A program made the position numbers and the translations under genes. Source: Maea johnstoni (Eukaryota; Annelida; Polychaeta; Spionida; Magelonidae). From it: a stretch of DNA of 64,000 nt. The stretch lies in NCBI GenBank assembly GCA_963942565.1, contig OZ012690.1:34113363-34177362 (forward strand), in the 5' to 3' direction. Under the pieces are notes generated by a model, which saw only the letters and a program-made list of their open reading frames with translations, made no database searches and had not been told where the DNA came from. This document shows, in pieces, positions 1 through 11,600 of the stretch (its first letter is position 1; each line of letters begins with the position of its first letter).

Positions 1-376
1 AAAGCGCCTTAGATTTGCAATGTGTTTTCATATCAACGCACGGAAGGAAGTTTGTTTACAAAAATAAACATATTTGTTATGAATGATTACTCCCCTTAGT
101 CTGTTTGTGGCTGCACTGTAGGGTTTAATGACCTCCATATATTGTGTTGTCCAGCTTCAAACCATAGTAGCAGAAAAATTTCAAAATGGTGACCAAATGT
201 CATAATATTGTCTAACTGCTGGTCGCAATGCCGCTGTTTTAGGTATTTACAGCAATTTTTGTGCAATTTGATCAGCCAAATGGTGTATATCTGGAAGATA
301 AGATGGCAGGAAGTACTGAACCCTTATGCTGCTGGTGGCTAATACAATACTTCCCCAGGCTACCCTGCTTAACACG

Positions 377-566
377 AGGCAGCACATACCCTAGGTACTA
401 TATATGGCCTAACTGAAGTATCCCGGACCCACCCTATAACGGAAGAAAGGCCCCACATATATACTCATTCGCCCTATAATCTAGACCCGCAGGGCCCTAA
501 CACTATAAAATATATATGGAGATACTTCAGTTAGGCCCTATATATAGCATGCTGTGCCTATGGGGT
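377..566. repeat. fold-back (inverted-repeat) element
   Basis: Arms at 377-422 and 521-566 are imperfect reverse complements of each other; both contain CCTAACTGAAGTATC or its complement next to a TATATA run. About 100 bases of unrelated sequence lie between them. This fits a short non-autonomous DNA element. No clear target duplication was seen and there is no coding capacity. Confidence 0.6.
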
Positions 567-1807
567 TGCGGATCAAGGGGATGTATTTCTCTGCTACAAC
601 CTATCTCATGACTACAAGCTCCAAATTCATTTATTCAAAAAAACTGAATGAGTGTATATGTATACCCTTTCGATTGTTTATATACGTTGAGTATCCTTGG
701 CTTGAGATTCGAGAATTATTGCTTGATTAAGTTCGAAGTTGATATTATTAAAGGTAAACAACAGCCTTGACTGGCTTGAGCCTATTAAAGGCTGCCTCTC
801 GAGTCTCGTAAAATTTTCAATTAGACGAGTTCTCCTGTGGAAATTCTCTGGCATTTTCCTTTAAAATATATTACAGCATGTCTCGGATGTGTTCCTATTA
901 GTTGTTATACTCGCAAAATCACTTTAAAAGACTCTGCAAGAGCCGTCTGCATGGCCAGTTCAGTGTCAACATGGCCAGTGTTGTGTGTGTTTACATCACG
1001 TCACGCACCGGTTCTGCCCCCAATGCAAATGGCGGACGATCTCCCTGCCGGTACGTGGTCACGTGACAAGTACGCAATCCCGTTCTATTTATATCCATGC
1101 AATAGGCACTTTTGACCAAACCTGAGTACTATTTCGACCAATCACATGTACATGAGCCAGGAATACGTTCATAACACATTGCTCAGTGACCACAGGCATC
1201 TTGCCTTTTGAAACATTTTCAGATATGGAGGCATTGCATCGTGTAGATGGCGCCAGCTACAGTTGAGCTACTAGGCCAAAGGAATCTTGCCTAATACTAA
1301 GGGCCATTTGTGTGCCAAACAATGCGGTATTCAATTCTCTATGAAGCAGGAAGAAGAATATTCATGAGTTTCATTGAATTTATGTTGTTGAAGATTAAAC
1401 ATAGATGGCGCAATCATTAAAATTGGCAGTTGTATTTTGAACAACATATAATTAAAGCAGGATTATATTCAAATTGAAGAACATTGTTGACTGATTCATC
1501 TTACTATGGTGAACATTTTTGGGGAATTGTAGCCTTTTCTCCTGGTGACAAATACATGTACTACAAGCTATAGGTAGGCTGCTAAGTTCAGTCACGCACC
1601 CTGGTGGCGCCACTTATTGATCAGCTGTTCATGAGTAGATGTTCACGCCACCTATTCACGAGAATATATGGAGGCATCACAAAGGTGTCCTTTGTTAGAC
1701 TGCAGCACCACCTACTACTGCCAGTGGACGGGTCTAATTTGGTGCAATAACTTATGTTGGTGCCTAACTAATGTGTGTCCTGGAGAGCACATTGAACAAA
1801 CAACAAG

Positions 1808-2031
1808 TTAACCCTTTAGCGCTTAAGAGTTGTTTTTGAAATCTTCCATATCTAGGACACTTTTGATAATAATTTGGGAACGATTTAACCTAAATACTTT
1901 AAGGAGAATTGTGGGAAATGTTCAGATTAACATTTTTCTTTCAAATATACTTTCACAAATGTGATTTTTCATCAAAGGTTTTATCGAAATTGTCAGGCTG
2001 CTTTTGACCACTACACGCATTAATGGGTTAA
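1808..2031. mobile_element. piggyBac-like MITE (TTAA-flanked)
   Basis: The copy is bounded by TTAA on both sides, with inverted ends of the form TTAACCCTTTAGCGCTTAA and its counterpart GCATTAATGGGTTAA. The length (224 bp) and ends match other copies at 12576, 19225 and 40157. TTAA target use is typical of piggyBac; the superfamily is inferred from that alone. There is no ORF. Confidence 0.6.
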
Positions 2032-2120
2032 ATTTCAGCTCCGACCGATGTAAATCTTCATTCTCCTACCCAGAGATCCCGCTACGCATAGTATCTCTGC
2101 CACTACGTCGGGACTATTTC

Positions 2121-3620
2121 GCGGAACGGAGTGGCTATATACACAGCAGAGCTGTGTAAATAAGAGAAATATTTTTGCAATACGCACAGCTGCTACCAGT
2201 GGCCACCAGCCAATGGTATTGCATTATTTCGCTGACGTCACTGACGAGGGAAAATCATTTTCACCGCCATCATGCAGGCCGAGGGTGTCGAGTCTGTCGA
2301 GGGTGAAAATTCTCGACTTTCCCTCAATTAAGTGGCTTAAATGAACTAAAAAAAAATCCGTGTTAAAATGTTCGAGTGATTGTATAAACATACTTTTTGT
2401 CTCAACGCCGCAAAGTGTTTATTTGGATAGTTTCTGTATCAACGTCGATCTAAATCCAACACTCATGGCGATCTCGGACCACATGGCGAATCTCGGGCCA
2501 TTGTTACTTGCACAAGATCAGACGTGCGAGTCATCTAAATATCTGACTATACAATCTTTATTTGCTATGTCAATTTAATAAATATTTTATGATTTTGTTG
2601 ACAATGTAGCTACCTCGTTCTATCTGCCGTGGAGCATGCCACCATTTTTACGGCACTCCTCGTAAACATACTAGCCAAACTAATAACTCAAGTCTGTCTG
2701 ACTCGAGTTTGGCCGGGGAGTTTGGCAACCATTTCTTCGTGTTAAAATGTTCGAGTGAATGTATAAACACACTTTTTGTCTCAACGCCGCAAAGTGTTTA
2801 TTTTCATCTCGGGCCAGTTCTACTTGCACGAGATCAGACGTGTGAGTCGTCGCCGCGTTGACAGCCTATCTGAGACTGCATGCATTGCCTAGAATCTTGA
2901 TTTGCTATGTCAATTTGACTACTTGGACATTTGATAGATATAAAATGTAACAAAGCCTCTTCTCAGAGGGCACTATACTCTGTGTCTGCAGGGCATTATA
3001 ACATGTTGCCATAGTAACAAGGCATGATTATTTTTGAACAGATGATTTTTGTATACGGTTTTCTTATACGGACTGTCGTCATGGCAACAGAATCACCACC
3101 TCAGGGTTTAAATATTGAAATAAAGAATGAATTTGACTATTTATGAGTTTAATTTTCAATCTGTATGTTTTAAAAAAGTGGTAGGTTTTGTTTTCTAGTG
3201 TTTTTTACAAGAAAATATTGCTCCCTAATGAACTTTATAGACATCAAGCAGGCTGTCTGCTTCTCATTCCAAACAAAATAGCCGCCAGACTGTCTGCAGT
3301 TGCTTAAAACTGAAATTATGTTTTAAAAGGGCGAACAACTGAAAGTCTATGTTATAATAGTGATAGAGCCTGTACCAGTGGCTGTGCACAGCCAGCCCAA
3401 CGGCTGTGCACAGCCAGCCCAACGGCTGTGCACAGCCAGCCCGGTGGCTGTGCACAGCCAGCCCGGTGGCTGTGCACAGCCAGCCCGTGGCTGTGCACAG
3501 CCAGCCCAGTGGCTGTGCACCGCCATCGGCTGTGCAGGGCGGCTGTGTATATTGCGAAAATATTTCTCTTATATACACAGCGCTGCTGTGCATATAGCCA
3601 CTGCCTTCGCGGAATATTTT
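2121..3620. mobile_element. element with ~75-bp inverted arms
   Basis: Arms at about 2121-2191 and 3541-3620 are reverse complements at roughly 85-90 percent by eye; both carry GTGGCTATAT, CACAGC and AAGAGAAATATTTT. Between them lie two diverged direct copies of a ~200-bp module (2356-2573 and 2738-2923) and the palindromic minisatellite. A weaker inverted match (TAGTATCTCTGC at about 2099 and its complement near 3988) suggests that the full element may run from about 2.09 to 4.0 kb. No protein is recognisable inside. Confidence 0.45.
3373..3537. repeat. palindromic minisatellite, ~22-23 bp unit
   Basis: About seven head-to-tail units contain the self-complementary core GGCTGTGCACAGCC, separated by short variable spacers (CAGCCCAAC, CAGCCCGGT and similar). 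ORFs across it on both strands are low-complexity translations of the repeat and are not genes. It abuts the right arm of the inverted-repeat element. Confidence 0.9.
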
Positions 3621-4924
3621 GAAAAGTGACGTCATTAAATATATCCCATTGGTCAAAACGTGTGATGCACGCGACGCGCGTGGTCAAAATTACAATCAAC
3701 AATGACGTCATCCTCGCAGTGGCCTGTTTGTTGCGAGAGCGCTGGACGGCCGACAGGCTGATTGGTCAATGCAGGACTTTTCACCGCATTTTCTCATGAG
3801 CTATCGCAAATAGTACTAAGGCATTACACCAGAAATGTCATAAATATCGTAGTTTGCGCAATTATAAATAACTGAATGGCGAATAATGCACGGAAGCTTC
3901 ATATTTGGTATATTTTTTCAAAGCGTACAATGTAACAGGACTGAACCTAAGAAAACATGCATTAGTGATCGTGCGATCGGGAGCAGAGATACTAGTCGTG
4001 TAGCAATCTAACCGGAAGACGGTATCGTCGCTCTGGCAGAGTGGTAAATCTTAACAAGCAAATACTTCATATATGTAGTAAACTATAATGCCTCATCTTT
4101 AAAGATTATGTTTTGAATAACCTATTTCACTTTTGAAGAAGAGTACCATTGCAAAAATAGCGAGTAACCTAGATAAAAGAACCTGCTGTTTAAAAGCATA
4201 GCCAAAATGGCCCTTGATGTTTGGGAGGAACCTTTTTGGGGTGTACTAGTATTCAAGTTAAGAGCTGGTTCTTGTTAATAATGGTGTCGGGTAAGAAATG
4301 CCAGAAGGGGCCTTAAGAGTAAGTAATACCTAGTGAACGCACCTCAGGTGGCAAACAGAGGGTAGTACTCTGGTAACTAGGTAATCTACTGCAAATATAG
4401 ATATTTACAATGGAATTTGCCAGAGATAAATAAATATTTCCCATTCGATACTAATACCAGTATTTGCTATGGAGTAGTGGTGCCTATTCCTAAACTAATG
4501 GATGGAGTGTGAATACAATACAGGCAGCTAAAATATGTTTAAACATTGACTGTAAGGCTTTCAAATTGGTTTTCATTAGCAGTACTGTATATTTGTCTTG
4601 AGGGCTAAAACTTGAAACAACGTAAGATATTTCTTTCATTTCCTTTTTATCATACAGTATGACGTTTTGTGAACATATGAAATATTATTGCTTCGCAATT
4701 TAATGTGGGATAACCATACATAAGGCAAAAGACATACTTTTTTTGCTAAAATATGTTAACTTTATTCTACATGAAATTGATTACATGGGGTGTTATTTCC
4801 TTCACATGTGCAGAATAAAACATCAAACCCTTTGTGAATCAACCTCAACCCTTTTCTCCCGAGAGTTACCAGGAGGAAATTGGACTTCGAAAATTTATTT
4901 GAAGTCCCGCTTCCGTGTACTGTG

Positions 4925-5040
4925 ACCAAGTTTTGACTAGCCAGTTACGAGTGGTGTGTGAAACCGGGTATATGACAAAAACGCCACCTAACCCCAGGTC
5001 ACTGGCAACTTTCTCACATGCGGCTCATGGCGTAAGAGGA
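4925..5040 (-). mobile_element. SINE fragment (minus strand)
   Basis: It contains the complements of the CCAGTGACTTGG and CTGGCTAG blocks that form the body of the tRNA-derived SINE seen more fully at 13555 and 47950. Only the middle and 3' part remain. Confidence 0.45.
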
Positions 5041-5941
5041 TTTACATATAGAAATTAGCTGCATGGACACCAGGAGAGGTCACCTCAACATTTCACAACA
5101 GAAATAACAAAATGGAGTACTAGCAGGGTAAGCATAAAGTGTGATATTTAACGTGATCCTTACAGAAAGTCAGTGGAAATTCAATACGCTAATTCCGCTC
5201 TTCCCTTTTACATCATTCCAACATACAGTAGAGTTGTACTTGATAACTTTGAAGAAAATACCAAATCCACATATCTTCTAGTGAAGTTCCCAAGCAGAGA
5301 GCAGCAATTTCTTGGTTCTTTCAATACAATGCTTTTTACATACAGAATATGTAACGACAATACTTTTTAATACCAGTATAAAGCTCTTACAAGCAATCAG
5401 TTACCTCTTCCTTCATCATTTTGTGTATTATCTGTCGCAAATGAAATACAGATGAATTTAATATTAATATGGAAAAGAATAACCAAAATCCCATTGCTTT
5501 TTTGAAGCTCTTTACCATATTTGTTTGAATCCACTTGTTAGCAATGCATACTGATGCCCTACGTCTGGAGCTTACACAACCACATGGTCTCACATTCCAA
5601 ATGTAAATGGGTTAAATATAAAAGCTCTTACAGTTCGCTGACCTTTTGGATGTAGATAACACATTTATCTCCCTTCAGCTGTTCTGTTCATTCATGAACT
5701 GGACCTAAAGTACAGAGTTCACATAGATAAACCCATTGTGAACTAACCCCACTAGTCAACAGACAATTTACTTCTTGTGTAGGTAAAGAATTTAAGTGAA
5801 GTCAATAAAGATTCAAATCATCACATATTTCTTTTTTCTTCCCTGTATGCTTGCATTTTCACAGTGTATTGTAAACTTGCTAAGTTTGCGACATCTCACT
5901 CTCTCTCAGATAGCAGCCATTATTACATAATGTTTCCAGAG

Positions 5942-6181
5942 TTAACCCAGTAATGCTAGCAGCGACTCAAAAAACAGATATGGGGAAATCTTTTTATTTC
6001 AATAGGAGAATATTTGAAAGAGAATAGTTAATATGAGCAATATCAACAATAATAGTTAATATGAGCATTATCAACAATTATCCTTCAAATATTTAGTAAA
6101 ATCATTCTCAATTCCAGAGTAATTTTTTAAGTATCATGCTAGACCCAGGCAATATAGTTCAGAAGACCTGGCTTGCTTTAA
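5942..6181. mobile_element. degenerate piggyBac-like MITE copy
   Basis: The left end TTAACCCAGTAATGCTAG matches the TTAA-flanked family found at 1808 and 40157. The right end is decayed (TTAA present, terminal repeat poor). It contains a small internal tandem duplication of AATAGTTAATATGAGCA. Confidence 0.35.
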
Positions 6182-6460
6182 TGTGACTAGGTACAGGACT
6201 TTAAAGCATTGACAACACCTGTCTGATGCGTCATTAAGATAGACTCAAGCTCAGTATGGCTCTATGTTGTCATGGTGACATTCTCCATGTTTCCATGTCA
6301 ACAGAATGCAGTCTGAGGATGACAATCAGAGCTAATTCAGGTCCTCGTTCCGGCAGCAGCTGCACAGGTGATTAACAGGTAGCATAACTAATGTGTACGG
6401 GTGTCTTCAAACCTTCTCTCTCTCTCTCTCTACTAAAGAGTTACATCTTATCTTTTTTCA

Positions 6461-6647
6461 CAGGGCTCGACATCAAGGCATGCCATATCATCTTAAGCAA
6501 CTCCAGTGCATTGACTTAACTTGACTGCAAAACAATTCTACTGACTAATCGTTTTAAACTCTCCTACCTCTTTTCCTACAAGAGGAAAAAAATTGTACCA
6601 ACAATCAATACTTAACTGTTTATATAATCCTTAGATGTCAAGCCCTG
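6461..6647. mobile_element. hAT-like MITE, family CAGGGCTYGACAT
   Basis: The terminal inverted repeats are CAGGGCTCGACATC and GATGTCAAGCCCTG, 187 bp end to end. The same ends and almost the same length occur at 13319-13502. The ends are of hAT type. No matching 8-bp target duplication is visible here. Confidence 0.6.
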
Positions 6648-7084
6648 TTAACAATGTGTATCCTTCTCACAACAATATGCTGTTAAAAGTGAGTGCAATA
6701 TATGAATTAGTTTCATGTAAGTATACCTCATACTGATAGTATATCTAATGATATATGTTTCACTAAGCCTAACTCTAACGATATGTACACTATACAAATA
6801 AACCTTGGGATTTGAAATTCCTGAAGTCATAAGATTTTCAACAAATCTATAAAAGGATGTTCCATGGTTCTAGGCAAATGAAAAGGAAAAATTGTTTTTT
6901 GTGTAGTTTACATCCACAAAAATCACCTTGATTTTGATCTAGATTAAATTTCCTTCCGTAGGCAAATCAACCAGAAGAATGCTAGTTTCCAAAAAATGCA
7001 TCCATCAATTTTCATGGTGCACAAAAAATCAACCCACGACCATAAACGCACACCAAAATCTACAATAACAGAACATAATACACA

Positions 7085-7090
7085 TTTATT
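7085..7090 (-). terminator. candidate poly(A) signal of the bZIP gene
   Basis: AATAAA on the minus strand, about 1.4 kb below the bZIP stop codon. Other weaker hexamers exist, so this is only a candidate. If it is used, the (TA)n/(TACA)n tract at 7324-7496 lies inside the 3' UTR. Confidence 0.25.
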
Positions 7091-7323
7091 TACAACAACT
7101 CAAGGGACGATCCGACTTCATGATAAAATACATCACATTGAAGCGAGAATTGTGCGTGATAGCAGTCAGTATTAATTGATACAGACATAAACAGGTACAA
7201 CACACTCTTACCAACCAGAGAGAAAAATATAGGAGCAGGGCTCTAGCCAGCAGGGCATTGGTTGGCAATTGATACCCTAACCCCTGAAAAACAGGCACAA
7301 TCAGGGCCTTAGCTATGCAGGTT

Positions 7324-7328
7324 GTATA

Positions 7329-7384
<56 letters not shown>

Positions 7385-7408
7385 TACATACATATATATA
7401 TATATATA

Positions 7409-7496
<88 letters not shown>
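7324..7496. repeat. (TA)n / (TACA)n microsatellite
   Basis: A compound tract of TATA and TACA units. All ORFs across it are tyrosine-isoleucine or histidine-threonine artefacts of the repeat. Confidence 0.97.
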
Positions 7497-7499
<3 letters not shown>

Positions 7500-7770
7500 T
7501 TCCAAAAATGATAATTATATGTAAGAAAATGAAAACTTATTCTAACCATATCAGTGGCACACGGTATGGGGATTTAGTTTCACCAGTGCTCATCTAAAAC
7601 TATAGTGTCTACTCTACATGTTGCAATTAACCAACACTAATGCTACACTATTATAAAAATATTCCAGACAAAACCATAGACACTATGGAAGTAACCCTGT
7701 GTTAGTGTGAATAGGACAAAAGTGGAGGTTATTTATGGCTGACAAGGTAGGATGGTTGATATGTGTCTCG

Positions 7771-7918
7771 ATTACCCTTTATATGAAAAAGTGAAGGGAA
7801 ATGACAGATGTAATTTTTCCTTCACATATTTAGTAGAATTATCCTCAATTCAAAAGTTTCAGTCAAAAGTATCTTAGATCCAGACAACAATTTCTGGTGG
7901 AAAGTATTAGTGGGTTAA
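7771..7918. mobile_element. possible short piggyBac-like MITE copy
   Basis: The left end ATTACCCTTTATATG and right end TATTAGTGGGTTAA resemble the TTAA-flanked family at 1808 and 40157. Internal AAATATTT-type motifs are shared. Left TTAA is not intact. Confidence 0.3.
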
Positions 7919-8465
7919 AGGCAGTACCAATAGAGTGTGGTAATTTAAACCATATGAGTTTGAAGCAAGAAAAAATGTTTGAAGAGATTTTCATAAATAT
8001 ACAGGAACAACCATCATTCAAATATTTTCACAGCACTCCGATATATACATTCCAGTGATTCTGACAGCTGAATATACCAGTGGCCAAACCAGAGGACATA
8101 GCTGGTTGATTTCACTTGTTCCTCTTCACGTTTACAATTAGGAAACTTTAATTACTGTGTTTCATCATTGGCTACCCATTCCAAATGAAAACGACTAAGA
8201 ATCAATGGCGGTGACCATGGACCACTTTGTTATTTTTTTCTGATGATGTCGTTCAAAATGATATAGGTTACACTAAGAGATTTCTAAGTAAGAAAGGGTT
8301 AATAATATCGGAAAATCACTTCTGGCTCCATGTCTGTCTGGCCGTCCTGAGCGTGTTTCTATGACAACATGATAAACAATATATAGATGAGACATGACTA
8401 TTTTTTCAGTGTATATGACAATCAGTTTCTTGTGAGCACAGCACCTGCTCACTGGCATATCAGAA

Positions 8466-8690
8466 TCAATGCTCGTATTTAGCCAGTCGCAACTTGAGCT
8501 CGGCATTTTCCTTCACCGCGACTGCGAGGTCTGCCTTCATTTTCTCGAACTGGCGCTCGAGGAATGCAGCGCGCATGGCGACCTGGTTCTCTTTCACACG
8601 GCGCGCATCACGAGATCGCTTGGCAGCGACGTTGTTCTTCTTTCTTCGCGCCCAGTATTTATCATCCTTAGCATCCTCAGCGACGAAAAT
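8466..8690 (-). CDS. HLF/TEF: PAR bZIP exon 5: basic region and leucine zipper
   Basis: The acceptor is TTATAG just above 8690; the exon begins in phase 0 with residues [16 protein letters not shown] and ends with KLRLAKYEH and a TGA at 8466-8468. It codes 74 residues with the DNA-contacting NNVAAKRSR motif. G+C and CpG are clearly higher than in the flanking introns, as expected for a constrained exon. Overlapping plus-strand ORFs are shadows. Confidence 0.96.
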   Translation of the reverse strand: MFVAEDAKDDKYWARRKKNNVAAKRSRDARRVKENQVAMRAAFLERQFEKMKADLAVAVKENAELKLRLAKYEH

Positions 8691-11600
8691 CTATAAATAG
8701 AATGTAAAATATTTTCTTTTTCAAAACATGGAAAATAAATATTATACAAAGAAATCCTACTTCAAACAGGATAAAATATTTATGAATAAAATGAACAATA
8801 GGAATTAGTACCAGTCCTCGATCCAATACAAAATACTGATATTGAATATGAAGAAATATCCCTTTTTCAGGAATGTTATCTAAGTATTGCTGAACAGTAG
8901 GAAATCTAATCAACTGCTACTTGCTTCTCCAAAATGAAGGCAGTTCACATTTATCGAAGAAATCTCTAAACCATTTAGATGTTGTTACATTAAGGAAAAG
9001 TCAATATTGTACCACGTTGCAAAAATTCTAAAGGTACCAATCCCAAATGAGAAAGTCATTCCAAAGAAACTGCAAATCCAAGGCCAATGACGTCAATTAC
9101 AACCAACTGTCTCTATACTAATAGTGATTTTCAATATGTATTCATGTAGGGCACCAATTTTTATTCCAACCCAGGGACTTAGCCAGGACCCGTCCTACCT
9201 GTCCTTTGGACAGGTAGTTTCCTAAAAACCTCCAGTTTGGACAGGCAAAATTTTCTATTATGATTTATCAATTTTGACTTTCTGGGTGTAATAAGCAAAT
9301 ATTTTCCTAACAAACCATCTTCTATGACATAGCTGAAGTGTAAATTGCCCTTTTTGACACACTAGGCTATTAAATGTAGCTGGTATAAGGATTTGAAGTA
9401 GATAAGTAGCTTAATCTGGACGGGCAGATATTTTGAAATTGTTGTTTTGAACAGGTATTTTTGAAATCCTGGCTAAGACCCTGTTCCAACCAATGTTTTT
9501 TAATTTAAATTTTTATTTTCATTATTGAGGAATGAATTCACTCAATTAATTCAAAACTGAAATTTTAACATATATGTTGATAACTCACCTTCTTGGATTT
9601 CTTAATCATAGGCTGGGGCTTCAGTTCTTCATCGGTGAACCTCCGTTTGCGTGGATCGAAGTCATCTTGACCTGAAATGATCAATTATCAATCATACATT
9701 CAGTGTTTAAAACCCAAATACATAAGGGAGATACTCAGAGACTGAGCCAGCACCCATCCAGCCTGTCTCCTGGACAGACAGTTTCATGAGGCAAAATTTT
9801 CTATGAAGAATTTTCAATTTTGACTTTTTTGGAGGGGGGGGGGGAGGGAGGGGTATAACCAATTTTTTTCAAACCAGCTTCTTAGACACTGCTGTAGTGA
9901 AAATTGCACTTTTTGACACAATAGGCTATTAAATTTAAGTGATATACAGATTTGCAAAGAATGACTAACTCAATCTTGACGCTATATGAGACCTTGTGTA
10001 GAAAAGATAAGCGTTAAAGCTTTTGGAAACTCCCAAAATAATGTACTTTTTATGCTAAGTGAATTCAAACATGAGTAATCTTTGGAAAGGAATGTCAGAT
10101 GTTAAACAAAAATCATGGCAGGTTCAGGCACCCCAAATAAGGGTATATCATTTCACTTACACAAAAAGCATATTTTGGACAAAAGCTCACAATATGTTTA
10201 TAAGAAGTGACAAGCTACAACCCTTCCATAATTCGTCTTGAATTTGTTTTTGTTTCAATAAGTCCTTTCCAAAGTATCAAGAATTCTAAAATAACTACAA
10301 GCGGGAGTTATATGTATAAATGCATTAAGGACTGTCTTACCGATGTAATAAATCATATTCATGGATCAAAAGCATAAGTAGTGAAGGTTTCTTGCTGCAA
10401 CTACTTGATTAATATAATCTCTAACACTTATGATAGAATTATTGTTTCCAAACAATAGTAGAACCTAGGTACAACAAAGTAGTTTTCAAAGGGATGCTAT
10501 TCATGCTAATTTCCAATCCTCAATAATTGTTAATGCAGGGGTGCATTAACGAGATGAAATGGTTCATAAAGACTGATTATCAATGCAAGCTACCTTTTTC
10601 ATTTCAAGTTCAATGCACAAAAGGGAAATTAATTTATATTCATGATTTGATCCCTTTGATTTATTCTAAGCTCAATGGAAAATCATGCTCACTTTTTTTT
10701 TCCTTTTCCGCAAACTGCTAGATCACAGTTTTTAAGAACATGCCACATATCACTGTTAAATAAGTGCATATCAGCCGTTCTGTGGCTTAGTTTTTAAATG
10801 GAACCAGATTCTCAGGCAAGAGGAGAGACTGACTGACAAAACAGTCAGGGATTGAGGGTGATAAATGTTTTACACCCTGTTCGAACGTGTAGTATGGAAT
10901 AATATCCACCCTCTCTGTCATCGGGATGACAGAGGGTGGATATCCCACCATGTACCACACGTTCAAACTAATAATATTCATTATCTAACCTTTCAATTTA
11001 TTCTGAGCTCATTGCAAAAAGGCACTTTTTTCTTTTAATGTTGGTACAAATTGCTAGGGTATGTTTCCTGCTCCCGGCATTTCCAGTTCACATTAACAGG
11101 AATAATGTGTTGAGCTGACATACCGTATTACCCCGCATACAACACGCACCCCATAGATAATACGCACCCCCTCCCCAAGTCCCTTTCCCATATGTAAAAT
11201 ACAATGCCCTGTTTATAACACGCAGGCGGAGTTGTGGAGTGGGGAATGTCGGGTTAAGCACTTGACCCCAGTATCGTATCCCGCGTTGACTCTTATTCAG
11301 AGATTTAGAGGCTTAAATCTTACAGTGTTTATAGTGCTCAGAGTCTCTGTGCAAGTGATACCAATTAACAGTACGGGGAAAAGTTTATTTTTAAACATGA
11401 GCTGGTACATCCAGGGTGTCAGAATGGCAATCATCATAACGTCGTCATGGTGACAGGCCAATAGACAATAGGAACCCACCAAAGTATTTTCGATCATGCC
11501 TCACGAGTCCATAGCATCGATGTAAAAAGTTCTGGTTCATGTACCCGTTGATAACACGCACCCCTTCCTTGACGTAGGTGCTGCAGTGTATAAAAGTGCG

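Noticed and set aside
1020-1100. CACGTG near 1050 and CACGTG sites near 24088, 25138 and 25284 as clock E-boxes
   Set aside because: A six-base motif is expected several times by chance in 64 kb, and the sites are 2-20 kb from the bZIP promoter.
3373-3537. Possible CRISPR array (repeats with spacers)
   Set aside because: Units are head-to-tail with 8-9 base, similar spacers and a palindromic core; the host is an animal. It is a minisatellite.
3264-3711. Several overlapping ORFs on both strands with CTASPVAVHSQP-like repeats
   Set aside because: They are translations of the GGCTGTGCACAGCC minisatellite in different frames; no family motif outside the repeat.
8469-8700. Plus-strand ORFs over the bZIP last exon
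   Set aside because: Shadows of the minus-strand exon, whose protein matches the PAR bZIP family.
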